From the NCBI RefSeq assembly GCF_000818015.1, contig NZ_CP007511.1:1226001-1290000 (forward strand): 64,000 bases of DNA, read 5' to 3'. Below are positions 9,525 to 18,817 of the stretch, piece after piece. Positions within the stretch are counted from its first letter, which is position 1, and each line of letters starts with the position of its first letter. The position numbers and the translations under genes were made by a program. Source of the DNA: Stutzerimonas balearica DSM 6083. GTDB taxonomy: Bacteria; Pseudomonadota; Gammaproteobacteria; Pseudomonadales; Pseudomonadaceae. Under the pieces are notes generated by a model that ran no database searches, was not told the origin of the DNA, and worked only from the letters and a program-made list of their open reading frames with translations.

Positions 9525-10391
9525 ATGGCCATTCCCTCGCTCATGCCCTATGCCGTGCCTACCGAATGGGCGGCCAACCGCGTCGACTGGACGCTGGAAC
9601 CGGCGCGCGCGGCGCTGCTGATTCATGACATGCAGGACTACTTCCTCGACTTCTGGGGCGCGGACAGCCCCTTCGTCGCCGCATTGGTCGAGCGCCTGGC
9701 GGCGCTGTGCGCGCATTGCCGGGCGCTCGGCATTCCGGTGATCTACACCGCGCAGCCGGGCGAGCAGGCGGCCGCCGACCGCGCGTTGCTCAACGACCTG
9801 TGGGGCCCGGGCCTGACGCGTGCACCCACGCGCCAGGGTATCGTCGCCGGGCTGGCCCCGCAGGCCGGCGATACGGTGCTCGCCAAGTGGCGCTACAGCG
9901 CCTTCCAGCGCTCGCCGCTCGAGCACCTGCTCGCCGAGCTGCGTCGCGACCAGCTGATCATCGGCGGCGTCTATGGCCACATCGGCTGCCTGATGACCGC
10001 CTGCGACGCCTTCATGCGCGACGTGCAGCCCTTTCTCCTGGCCGATGGCATCGCCGACTTCAGCGCGGCCGAGCACCGCATGGCGCTGGACTATGTCGCC
10101 GGGCGCTGCGGCAAGGTGCTCGCCTGCCGCGAAGTGCTGAGCCTCGGCAGCAGGGGCGCATTCAGTCGCGAGGCGCTGCAGGCGCGCCTGCTCGAGCTGC
10201 TCGATGAGGTGGACGAGCCGTTCGATGCCGATGCCAACCTGCTCGACTATGGGCTCGATTCGATTCAGGTCATGACCCTGCTCAGCGAATGGCGCGAGCG
10301 CGGCCTGGAGCTGACCTTCACCGACCTGGCGCGCACGCCGACGCTCAATGGCTGGTGGGCGCTGATCCAGGCGCAGGGAGGTGCCGCATGA
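9525..10391 (+). CDS. entB: Isochorismatase with C-terminal aryl carrier protein
   Basis: A bifunctional 288-residue protein. The N-terminal isochorismatase (about 1-205) hydrolyses isochorismate to 2,3-dihydro-2,3-DHB and shows [27 protein letters not shown] and [16 protein letters not shown]. The C-terminal aryl carrier domain (about 215-288) has [12 protein letters not shown], whose Ser takes the phosphopantetheine arm and receives DHB from EntE. The start at 9525 has AGGA eight bases upstream; earlier in-frame starts overlap entE. Its stop overlaps the NRPS start (ATGA). It corresponds to amoB. Confidence 0.96.
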   Translation: MAIPSLMPYAVPTEWAANRVDWTLEPARAALLIHDMQDYFLDFWGADSPFVAALVERLAALCAHCRALGIPVIYTAQPGEQAAADRALLNDLWGPGLTRAPTRQGIVAGLAPQAGDTVLAKWRYSAFQRSPLEHLLAELRRDQLIIGGVYGHIGCLMTACDAFMRDVQPFLLADGIADFSAAEHRMALDYVAGRCGKVLACREVLSLGSRGAFSREALQARLLELLDEVDEPFDADANLLDYGLDSIQVMTLLSEWRERGLELTFTDLARTPTLNGWWALIQAQGGAA

Positions 10392-13300
10392 TTGCGCTCG
10401 GCGTGCCGCAGCAGGGGCTCTGGTCGGCCTACCTGCTGAACGAGGACCGGGCGATGTTCAACACCGCCGAGTGCATCGCCTTTGCCGGCAAGGTGCGGAC
10501 CGAGGTCTTGCTCGAGGCGCTGCGGGCGGCGGTGGACGACTGCGAGGCGCTCTGCGGACATTTCGTGCGCAGCGGCGACGCCGCCTTCTTCCAGCCCGCT
10601 GCGCTGCCGCTGGAGGTGCAGCGCCTCGCCATCCCTGCCGAGGCGGACGCCGAGGCCTGGGTACGCGCCTGGGCGCTGACCGACATTCGCCGGCCGCTCG
10701 AGCTGGAAAGCGGCCGGCCGTGTCGCTTCGCCCTGCTGCAGGGTGAGGCGGGCGACTACCTCTACAGCTGTGTGCACCACATTGCGCTCGACGGTTACGG
10801 CAGCAACCTGCTGTTCCAGCGCATTGCCGAGCACTATGACGCGCGGCTGCGCGGCGTAGCGGTACCGGCCAGCCGTTTCGGCCAGCTGGCCGAGGTGCAC
10901 GCCGAGGAGGCCGCGCGCAGCGCCGGCGGGCAGCTGGAGCAGGCGCGGCACTATTGGTGCGAGCAGCTGGCCGGGCTGCCCGAGCCGGCGAGCTTCAGTG
11001 ACCGCGTCGCGCCGATCGCCGCGGCCTTCCTGCGTCACACGCAACGCCTTCCCGCGCCGCTCTGGGAAGGGTTGCAGGCCTACGCCGCGGAACAGGGCAT
11101 CGGCTGGGCCGATCTGTTGCTGGCCGTGCTCGCCGCCCAGCTCGGCCAGGCCAGCGGCAGCCCGGTGCAGGTACTGGGCCTGATGGTGATGAATCGCATC
11201 GGCTCGGCCTCATGCAACGTGCCCAGCATGCAGATGAACATCGCGCCGCTGGTGCTGGCGCTGCCAGAGACGGCAGACCTGGCAGCCTGTGTGCGCCAGG
11301 TCGCCCGGCAACGACGCCGCGACCGCCGTCACCAGCACTATCGCTACGAGGCGTTGCGGCGCGATCTCGGCCGGGTCGGCGGCGAGCAGCGGCTGTTCGG
11401 GCCGCTGGTCAACATCATGCCGTTCGACCGCCCGCTGCAATACGGCGACCTGGCTGCGCGGACGCTGAACCTCAGTGCCGGCCCGGTCGAAGACCTCACC
11501 CTGGAAGTGCTGGTGGGCGCCGACGGCGTGCCGGAGTTCGCCTACGACGCCAACCCCGCCTGCTATTGCCAGGCTCAGCTCGGCGAGCTGCAGGACGAGC
11601 TGTTCGGCCTGTTGGCTTACTGGCTGAGCGAGCCGCAGCTGGCGCACGGAGAGGCCCTGCAGCGCTTCTTCGCCGCGCGCCGTGCCGGGCACCTGTTGTG
11701 CGCGCCGGCTGACGAACGTGCCGCGCTCGATGCCGCGCTGCCGGTGCTCGATGCCGTGCGCGGGCAGGCGCAGGCCGCCCCCGGGCGCATCGCGCTGGAG
11801 CAGGGCGACGTGCGCCTGACCTACGCCGAGCTGCTGGCAAGGAGCGAGCAGGTCGCTGCGGCGTTGCAGGCGGCGGGCGTGCAGCCGGGCGAGCGGGTCG
11901 GGGTGATGCTCTCGCGCACCCCGGCGGCCATCGTCGCAACGCTGGCGGTGATGCTCGCCGGCGCCGTCTATGTACCGCTCGATCCGGCGCAGCCTGACGA
12001 GCGCCAACGGCTGATCTGCTCGGCGGCAGCGCTCGCGCGGGTCGTGACCGAAGCGGCTTACCAGCACCGCCTGGCCACGGTCTTCGACGGCCCCATCGAC
12101 CTCTTCGGGCCGCTGGCCGAGGGTGGGCGGCGCCCGCTCGCCCCGGCCGCGAGCGAACTGGCCTACCTGATGTTCACCTCCGGCTCTACCGGCACGCCCA
12201 AGGCGGTGGCCGTAGGGCACCCTGCGCTGGCGAGCTTCGTGCAGGGCGCGCGCCTGCGTTATGGCATCCAGGCCGGCTTGCGCGTCTTGCAGTTCGCGCC
12301 GTTCAACTTCGACGCCAGCATCGAGGAGATCTTTGTCAGCCTCGCTGCCGGCGCCACGCTGGTGCTGCGCGACGACGCCCTGCTCGAATCGGTCGGCGCC
12401 TTCGTCGAAGGGCTCGAAACGCTGGCGATCGATGTTGCCGACCTGCCCACGGCCTTCTGGAACGAATGGGTGGTCGCCCTGCGCAGCGGCCAGGTCGGCG
12501 TGCCGGCCGCGCTGTCGACACTGATCATCGGTGGCGAGGCGGTGCACCCCGAACAGCTGGTGGCCTGGCAACAGGTGGCGGGCGGGCGCGTCCGGCTGAT
12601 CAACACCTATGGCCCGACCGAGGCCACGGTGGTGGCCACCAGCTGTGATCTGCAGGGCTACCCGGCCGACGGCTCGGCCTTGCCCATCGGCTATCCGCTG
12701 GCCGCTGTTGCGGCGTTGGTGCTCGAGCGCGGGAATCGTCCGGCTGGCGAGGGCGAGCTGGTGCTGTGTGGTGCCCAGCTTGCCGAGGGCTACCTGAACA
12801 GCGACTCGCCGGCGTTCGGCGAGCTGCACATCGGCGATCGGCCGCAGCGCGTATATCGCACCGGCGACCGTGTGCGGCGCGTCGGCGAACGGCTGGTTTA
12901 CCTCGGCCGGCTGGACAACGAATTCAAGATCAGCGGATACCGCATCCAGCCCGGCGAGGTGGAGGCGGCGCTGCTGGCGCTCGACGGTGTCGACGAGGCC
13001 TGCGTGATCGGCCTCGAACTCGAAGGCGGGTTGCGTCGCCTGGTGGCTTTTGTCGGCGGGCCATGCGACGACCTGCGCGGCCTGCGCCGGGCGCTCGCCG
13101 GGCGCCTGCCGGCGGCAATGGTGCCGAGCGACTGGCGTCACTACCGGCTGCTACCGCGCACGGCCAGCAACAAGCTCGATCGCCGGCGCTTGCGTGCCGA
13201 CTACCTCGAAGGCGCGCGTGGCGAGACGCTCGACGATGCCACCCAGCGCCGGGTCGCGGCGATCTGGCAGCAGATCCTCGGCGTCGGCGGCCTCGGCGTG

Positions 13301-13489
13301 CAGGACAACTTCTTCGAGCTCGGCGGCCAGTCGTTGCAAACCATCCAGATCGTCAATCGCCTGGCCGCCGAGTTCGGCATGGCGGTCAAGGTTTCGGATG
13401 TCTTTGATCACCCGGTGCTGGGCGACTTCTGCCGGTTCCTCGATGGCCGCCTGCGACAGCCCGAGGAGCAGGTGGAGCTGGTCTGGTGA
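10388..13489 (+). CDS. amoF: Siderophore NRPS, C-A-PCP (AmoF-like, basic amino acid predicted)
   Basis: A 1033-residue single module. The condensation domain (about 1-440) has HHIALDG near residue 130. The adenylation domain (about 460-940) has [30 protein letters not shown] and [18 protein letters not shown]. The carrier (about 960-1033) has [11 protein letters not shown], with Ser for the cofactor. Reading the binding-pocket positions by hand gives D-A-E-A-I-G-T-V-V-K. This is close to the lysine pocket I recall for epsilon-polylysine synthetase (DTEDVGTVVK), so lysine or another basic residue is likely. The module would join DHB from EntB to that amino acid. No thioesterase follows. The position in the operon equals amoF. 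Confidence 0.88.
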   Translation: MIALGVPQQGLWSAYLLNEDRAMFNTAECIAFAGKVRTEVLLEALRAAVDDCEALCGHFVRSGDAAFFQPAALPLEVQRLAIPAEADAEAWVRAWALTDIRRPLELESGRPCRFALLQGEAGDYLYSCVHHIALDGYGSNLLFQRIAEHYDARLRGVAVPASRFGQLAEVHAEEAARSAGGQLEQARHYWCEQLAGLPEPASFSDRVAPIAAAFLRHTQRLPAPLWEGLQAYAAEQGIGWADLLLAVLAAQLGQASGSPVQVLGLMVMNRIGSASCNVPSMQMNIAPLVLALPETADLAACVRQVARQRRRDRRHQHYRYEALRRDLGRVGGEQRLFGPLVNIMPFDRPLQYGDLAARTLNLSAGPVEDLTLEVLVGADGVPEFAYDANPACYCQAQLGELQDELFGLLAYWLSEPQLAHGEALQRFFAARRAGHLLCAPADERAALDAALPVLDAVRGQAQAAPGRIALEQGDVRLTYAELLARSEQVAAALQAAGVQPGERVGVMLSRTPAAIVATLAVMLAGAVYVPLDPAQPDERQRLICSAAALARVVTEAAYQHRLATVFDGPIDLFGPLAEGGRRPLAPAASELAYLMFTSGSTGTPKAVAVGHPALASFVQGARLRYGIQAGLRVLQFAPFNFDASIEEIFVSLAAGATLVLRDDALLESVGAFVEGLETLAIDVADLPTAFWNEWVVALRSGQVGVPAALSTLIIGGEAVHPEQLVAWQQVAGGRVRLINTYGPTEATVVATSCDLQGYPADGSALPIGYPLAAVAALVLERGNRPAGEGELVLCGAQLAEGYLNSDSPAFGELHIGDRPQRVYRTGDRVRRVGERLVYLGRLDNEFKISGYRIQPGEVEAALLALDGVDEACVIGLELEGGLRRLVAFVGGPCDDLRGLRRALAGRLPAAMVPSDWRHYRLLPRTASNKLDRRRLRADYLEGARGETLDDATQRRVAAIWQQILGVGGLGVQDNFFELGGQSLQTIQIVNRLAAEFGMAVKVSDVFDHPVLGDFCRFLDGRLRQPEEQVELVW

Positions 13490-13502
13490 AGGAGCGCCGC
13501 GC

Positions 13503-14255
13503 ATGAACGAACGGATGGATTTCACGGGGCGCCGCATCTGGGTCACCGGTGCCGGCCGCGGCATCGGTCGCGCCGTGGCCGAGGGCTTTGCCCGCCTGGG
13601 CGGCGAGGTCGAGGGCTTCGACCTGGCGTTTCCCGAGGCCGGTTATGGCTTCGCCACCTATCGGCTCGACGTCGGCGATCCGCAGGCGGTGCAACAGACC
13701 TGCCGGGACCTGCTCGGTGAGCGCGAGGGCATCGACGTGCTGGCCAGCGTCGCCGGCATCCTGCGCCTGGGTGCGCTCGAGGCCCTGAGCCTGGAGGACT
13801 GGGATGACTCGCTGCGGGTCAACCTCAGCGGGCCGTTCTACTTGCTGCGCGAGTTGATGCCACGTTTCAAGGCCCGCGGCCGCGGCGCCGTGGTGGCGGT
13901 CAGCAGCAACGCGGCGCGCGTGCCACGCATGCAGATGGCCGCCTACGCCGCCTCCAAGGCGGCGCTGACCAGCCTGGTGCGCACCGCCGGCCTGGAGCTG
14001 GCGCCGCACGGCGTGCGCTGCAACCTGGTCTCGCCAGGTTCGACCGATACCCCGATGCAGCGGGCCATGTGGCCCGACGACCGCGGCCGGGCCCGGACGA
14101 TCGCCGGCTTTCCCGAGCAGTTCAAGCTGGGCATCCCGCTGCAAAAGATCGCCACGCCCGAGGAAGTGGCCCACGCGGTGCTGTTCCTCGCCTCGGAACT
14201 CGCCAGCCACATCACCCTGCAGGACATCGTCATCGACGGCGGCGCCACCTTCTAG
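13503..14255 (+). CDS. entA: 2,3-dihydro-2,3-dihydroxybenzoate dehydrogenase
   Basis: A 250-residue SDR completing DHB synthesis by NAD-dependent oxidation of the dihydrodiol made by EntB. It has VTGAGRGIGRAV (about 13-24), the catalytic Ser (AVSSNAARVPR), YAASKAALTSLV (YxxxK) and RCNLVSPGSTDTPMQ, and it aligns end to end with EntA/DhbA. AGGAG at 13490-13494 is well placed for ATG 13503. It lies between the two NRPS genes, as amoA does in Aeromonas, which separates this cluster from enterobactin operons. Confidence 0.95.
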   Translation: MNERMDFTGRRIWVTGAGRGIGRAVAEGFARLGGEVEGFDLAFPEAGYGFATYRLDVGDPQAVQQTCRDLLGEREGIDVLASVAGILRLGALEALSLEDWDDSLRVNLSGPFYLLRELMPRFKARGRGAVVAVSSNAARVPRMQMAAYAASKAALTSLVRTAGLELAPHGVRCNLVSPGSTDTPMQRAMWPDDRGRARTIAGFPEQFKLGIPLQKIATPEEVAHAVLFLASELASHITLQDIVIDGGATF

Positions 14256-14263
14256 GAGACCTC

Positions 14264-17200
14264 ATGCAAGAGAACATCGTCGGGCTGCTCAAGCACCTGC
14301 AACGAAACGGCGTGCAACTGGCGCTCAATGCGCAGGGCCAGTTGGTCTCGCAATCGGCGCGCGAGGCAATCACCGCCGAGCTGGGCGAACTCATCCGCCG
14401 CCATCGCGACGCCATCGTGCGCTGCCTGCGGGCGCGCCAGGCGTTCGAGGCGCCGATCGCCGCGCGCGGAGCCACTGGTGGGCCGTTGTCCTCGTCACAG
14501 AGCGGGTTGTGGTTCATCGAGCAGTACGAGGAGCGCTCGCACCTGTACAACATGCCGGTGTTCTTTCGTCTGCGCGGCGCGCTCGATGTGGCGGCGCTCG
14601 CGTTTGCCTTCGATGCACTGGTTGCCCGTCATGCCAGCCTGAGGACGCGCTTCGTGCGCGACGAGGCCGGGCACGGCCGGCAGGAGATCCTGCCGCACCG
14701 CGGTTTCGCCTTGCAGCAGGAGGATTACCGCGCGCTGCCCGAAGCGGTTCGCGAGGCGCGGGTCGCCGAGCGGGTGCGGGCGGAAATCGAGCGGCCGTTC
14801 GACCTCGCCAGTGGCGAGCTGACCCGCGTACACCTGCTGCGCCTGGCCGAAAGCGAGCATGTGCTGCTGATCAACCAGCACCACATCATCTCCGACGGCT
14901 GGTCGGTGAAGAATCTCTTCGCCGAGCTGAAAACCGCGTTTCTCGCCTATCAGAACCGCGAGCCGTTGAGCTGGAGCGAGCCGGCGCTGAATTTCATCGA
15001 CTACGCGCACTGGTTCAATTCGCCGAGCTTTCGCCAATACCACGATGAATACCGCGCGTTCTGGGTCGAGCGCCTGCAGGGCATCCCCGAGGTGCACAGC
15101 CTGCCGCTCGATCACCCACGCCCGGCGCGCCAGGGCAGCGCCGGGGCCGTGGTCTTCAGCCGCCTGGACAACGCCCGCTGGGCGCGCTGGTGCGCCCTGT
15201 GCCGGCGCTACAACACCTCGCCGTTCATTGGCCTGCATGCGCTGTTCGCCCTGTTGCTGGCGCGCCACAGCGGCGAGCGCGACATCGTCGTCGGCACGCC
15301 GCTGGCCTACCGTGAACGCCCGGAAATCGAGGGGCTGCTGGGCTTTTTCGTCAACACGCTGGTGTTGCGCACCCGCTTGCCGGAGCGCCAGCGCTTCTGC
15401 GATTACCTGCTGCAATGCCGGGAAGACGATCTGGCTGCCTTCGACCACCAGCTGTTCCGCTTCGAGGCGCTGATCGAGGCGCTGGGGCTGGCGCGCCACA
15501 CGGCGATCAATCCGGTCTTCCAGATCATGCTGGTGTACCAGGCACGGGTGGATTTCGACGACCTGATCCCCGGTTGCAGCGCGCTGGAGGAAACCTCTCC
15601 GGCGCTGCCGGCCAAGACCGATATTTCGGTCAAGGTGACCGAGCTGATGGACGAGGTGCGCATCGACTGGCTTTACGCCACGGCGCTGTTCGAACGCGCC
15701 ACCATCGAAGACTATGCCGCGCGGCTGCTGTGCCTGCTCGATGCGGTGCTGGAAGACCCCGAGGCCGATATCTGGCGCCTGCCGATGACCCGCGCGGCGG
15801 ATCTGGCCGCGCTCGACGCCCGCGTGCAGGCATTGCCCAGAGGCTACCCGGCAGGCCAGACCGCGCTGGGCGCGTTCGAGGCGAGGGTGCGCGCGCAGCC
15901 GGATGCGCCAGCCCTGTTCGCTGGCGAGCCGATCAGCTATGCCGAGCTGGATGCGCGAGCCGGCCGGCTGGCGCACTGGCTGGTCGGGCAGGGCGCCGCG
16001 GGGCGTCGGGTCGGCATCCTGGCACGTCGCGAGAACGCCTTTGCCGAAGCGCTGCTGGCGGTCTGGAAGGCGGGGGCGGCCTATGTGCCGCTCGACCCTG
16101 CGCAGCCGGCCGAGCGCATCGCTCATATCGTCGCCGACGCCGAGCTGGCCCTGGTGCTTGGCACCGGCGAGGCGGTGTTCCCGTCCGTCGCGGTGCGTTG
16201 GGTCGACATTGGCGCGCCGGCCCTGCTGGCCCAGCTGGCGAGCTATCCGTCTCGTTCGCCAGCGCTCGAGGCGGACCCGCAGGCGTTGGCGCAGGTGATC
16301 TACACCTCCGGTTCCACCGGCCAGCCGAAGGGCGTGATGATCGAGCACGGCGCCTTGCTCAATCTCTTGCGCGATCACGGCCGGCGCCTGCAGATCGGCC
16401 CCGGCGACCGCATGCTCGACTGCATGTCGCTGTCCTTCGACGCCGGCAACATGTGTGCGCTGCTGCCGCTGGTGCACGGCGCGGCGTTGCTCTGGGCCGA
16501 GCCGGACGAGCGCCTGCTCGATGCCATCGCGGCGAGCCGCGCCACGCACATGATTTTCGCCACCGCCGTGCTCGCAGCCTTGCCCTACAGACGCTTGCCC
16601 ACGCTAAAGGCCGTGGGCTTCGGCGGCGAGGCGTGCCCGGCCGCGCTGGTCGAGCGCTGGGCCGGGGAGTTCCGCCTGATCAACATGTACGGGCCGACCG
16701 AGGCGACCGTCACGGCGTTGACCTGCGAGTTGGCTGTGGGCGCGCGGCCGAGCATCGGCCAGCCGATCGACGGCATGCAGGCGCTGATTCTCGACGAGCA
16801 GGGCCAACCCTGCCCGCCGGGCGTGCCTGGCGAGCTGTGCCTGGCCGGGCTGGGCCTGGCCCGCGGATATCTGAACCAGCCGCAGCGCACGGCGCAGGCG
16901 TTTCGCATGCATCGGCTCGCCGGTCGTGAGGTGCGGCTGTACCACAGCGGCGACCGCGCACGGCAACGAAGCGATGGATGCTTCGAGTACCTCGGGCGGC
17001 TCGACGAGCAGATCAAGCTGCGCGGCTATCGCATCGAGCCTGGCGAGATCGAGGCGCAACTGACTGCCGCCTGCCCGGCCCTGCGGCAGGTCAAGGTGGT
17101 GCTGGCCGGAGAAGGGCGGCGCCAGGCGCTGGTGGCCTACGCGGCGGTCGATGCCACGCAGCGCCCGTCGGCCGATGCGCTGTTGCAGGACGTGGCGCGC

Positions 17201-18817
17201 CGTCTGCCCGACTACATGGTGCCGGCGCGCCTGGTGTTGCTCGAGCAGCTGCCGCTGACCGCCAACGGCAAGCTGGACGGGCGTCGCCTGCCCGCCGTCA
17301 CGCTCGACACCGAGCCGGCGGTGCCAGCGGCCGGCGCGCTGGAGGCCGAGGTACTCAGGCTCTGGCAAACGGTGCTGGAGCGCCCCTGCGGCGTGGAGTG
17401 CGACTTCTTTGCCCTCGGTGGCGACTCGATTCTGAGCATCCAGCTGACTACCCGCCTGCGCGAGGCTGGGCATGCCTGCAGCGTGCGCGAAGTGTTCGAG
17501 GCGCGCACGGTACGGCGACTGTGCCGCGTGCTGGGGCAACCGCGCGAGGTGCAGGCGGTGGTCGCCGAACAGGGCGTGCTCGATGACCAGCCCTTTGCCC
17601 TGCAGCCGATTCAGCAGTGGTTTTTCGAGCAGCCCTTCGCCTCGCCCCAGCACTGGAACCAGGGCGTGGTGGTCAGCCTGCCGGCGGCAGTCGGCGTCGC
17701 CGAGCTGATGGACCTGATGCGAGCCCTGCTGCAGCAACACGATGCGCTGCGCCTGGCGGTCACTCCGGACGGGCAGCGTTACCTGCCGCATGTACCGCTT
17801 CGGCGCCCGGCCGAGCTGGACGCCGCCGAGCTCGGTGCGGAAGGCTTGCAGGCGGCCCTTAGTGCGCTGCAGAGCCGGATGCAGCCCGAGCAGGGGCGCA
17901 CCTTGGCCTGGGCGCTGATCGAGCAGCTGCCCGGTGGCGGCCGCGGGCTGTTCGTCGCCTTTCATCACCTGGTGATCGATGCCGTGTCCTGGCGCATCCT
18001 GCTCGACGACCTGGCTCGCCTGGCCCGCGGCGAAGCGTTGCCGCCGAAGACCAGCAGCTACCGCCAGTGGGGCCGAGCGCTGGAGGCCTATGCGCAGCGT
18101 GCCGAACATCAGCTCGACTACTGGCGTGCCCTGGTCGCGGGCATGCCACGCCAGGCGCCCCCCGGCTGGCCCCGTACCACGCAGGCGCAGCAGCATGCGC
18201 TCAGGCTCGATGCGGCGCTCAGCGCGCGGCTGAGCCGGGACATCGCGCGCCGCCACGGTGCCGACCTGCGCGAGCTGCTCCTGGCGGCGCTGACCCGGAC
18301 CCTGCATGAGCTGGGCTTCGGGCCTCGGCAGTGGATCATGCTCGAGGGCCACGGGCGCGAACCCATCGACCCGAGCCTGGACCTCAGCCGTACCCTGGGC
18401 TGGTTCACCAGCCAGTTTCCCGTCGCCCTCGACGACCGGCCGGACTGGGCGGCGCTGGTTGCCGAGGCGGTGGCCTGCGTGCGCGCGGTGCCTGACAAGG
18501 GCGTGGGCTATCTGCCGCTGCGCCAGCGCTGGCGCGAGACGCTGCCCTTGCCGCTGATCGCGCTCAACTACCTGGGCAGCTACGGTAGCGGTGGCGGCGA
18601 CTGGCAAGCGCTGCCGCTGGCGCCGGGGCGGCCGAGCGCTACGGACAACCCGTCGGCCGAGCTGGTCAGCCTGCATGGCGGCCTGTTCGATGGCTGTCTG
18701 GTGCTGCGGCAGATCGGTTGCCTGCAGGCGGAGGCGAGCGAGCGCCTGCTCGATCGTCTGCGCGGCAATCTGCTGGCGCTTGCCGAGTCCGAGGAGCCGT
18801 CCCATGCCTGTGCTTGA
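14264..18817 (+). CDS. amoG: Siderophore NRPS, docking-C-A-PCP-E (AmoG-like)
   Basis: A 1517-residue protein. Residues 1-60 resemble a TubC-type docking domain (LLKHLQRNGVQLAL...). The condensation domain (about 75-500) has HHIISDG; the A domain (about 535-1010) has [23 protein letters not shown] and GRLDEQIKLRGYRIEPGE. The PCP (about 1050) has FALGGDSILS. Residues about 1110-1500 form an epimerisation domain: PIQQWFF, HHLVIDAVSWRIL, EGHGRE, RTLGWFTSQFP and NYLGSY. The pocket code read by hand is D-A-M-I-G-G-M-V-T-K, a large hydrophobic pocket. With epimerisation, this fits the D-Phe/D-Trp end of amonabactins. No C-terminal thioesterase is present. ATG 14264 has AGGAG upstream. Confidence 0.88.
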   Translation: MQENIVGLLKHLQRNGVQLALNAQGQLVSQSAREAITAELGELIRRHRDAIVRCLRARQAFEAPIAARGATGGPLSSSQSGLWFIEQYEERSHLYNMPVFFRLRGALDVAALAFAFDALVARHASLRTRFVRDEAGHGRQEILPHRGFALQQEDYRALPEAVREARVAERVRAEIERPFDLASGELTRVHLLRLAESEHVLLINQHHIISDGWSVKNLFAELKTAFLAYQNREPLSWSEPALNFIDYAHWFNSPSFRQYHDEYRAFWVERLQGIPEVHSLPLDHPRPARQGSAGAVVFSRLDNARWARWCALCRRYNTSPFIGLHALFALLLARHSGERDIVVGTPLAYRERPEIEGLLGFFVNTLVLRTRLPERQRFCDYLLQCREDDLAAFDHQLFRFEALIEALGLARHTAINPVFQIMLVYQARVDFDDLIPGCSALEETSPALPAKTDISVKVTELMDEVRIDWLYATALFERATIEDYAARLLCLLDAVLEDPEADIWRLPMTRAADLAALDARVQALPRGYPAGQTALGAFEARVRAQPDAPALFAGEPISYAELDARAGRLAHWLVGQGAAGRRVGILARRENAFAEALLAVWKAGAAYVPLDPAQPAERIAHIVADAELALVLGTGEAVFPSVAVRWVDIGAPALLAQLASYPSRSPALEADPQALAQVIYTSGSTGQPKGVMIEHGALLNLLRDHGRRLQIGPGDRMLDCMSLSFDAGNMCALLPLVHGAALLWAEPDERLLDAIAASRATHMIFATAVLAALPYRRLPTLKAVGFGGEACPAALVERWAGEFRLINMYGPTEATVTALTCELAVGARPSIGQPIDGMQALILDEQGQPCPPGVPGELCLAGLGLARGYLNQPQRTAQAFRMHRLAGREVRLYHSGDRARQRSDGCFEYLGRLDEQIKLRGYRIEPGEIEAQLTAACPALRQVKVVLAGEGRRQALVAYAAVDATQRPSADALLQDVARRLPDYMVPARLVLLEQLPLTANGKLDGRRLPAVTLDTEPAVPAAGALEAEVLRLWQTVLERPCGVECDFFALGGDSILSIQLTTRLREAGHACSVREVFEARTVRRLCRVLGQPREVQAVVAEQGVLDDQPFALQPIQQWFFEQPFASPQHWNQGVVVSLPAAVGVAELMDLMRALLQQHDALRLAVTPDGQRYLPHVPLRRPAELDAAELGAEGLQAALSALQSRMQPEQGRTLAWALIEQLPGGGRGLFVAFHHLVIDAVSWRILLDDLARLARGEALPPKTSSYRQWGRALEAYAQRAEHQLDYWRALVAGMPRQAPPGWPRTTQAQQHALRLDAALSARLSRDIARRHGADLRELLLAALTRTLHELGFGPRQWIMLEGHGREPIDPSLDLSRTLGWFTSQFPVALDDRPDWAALVAEAVACVRAVPDKGVGYLPLRQRWRETLPLPLIALNYLGSYGSGGGDWQALPLAPGRPSATDNPSAELVSLHGGLFDGCLVLRQIGCLQAEASERLLDRLRGNLLALAESEEPSHACA

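Noticed and set aside
11210..13141. Minus-strand open frame of 643 codons inside the first NRPS gene
   Set aside because: Antisense shadow of the C-A-PCP protein; no recognisable domain.
14495..18805. Two long minus-strand frames (684 and 733 codons) opposite the second NRPS gene
   Set aside because: Composition and lack of motifs show they are shadows of the AmoG-like coding sequence.
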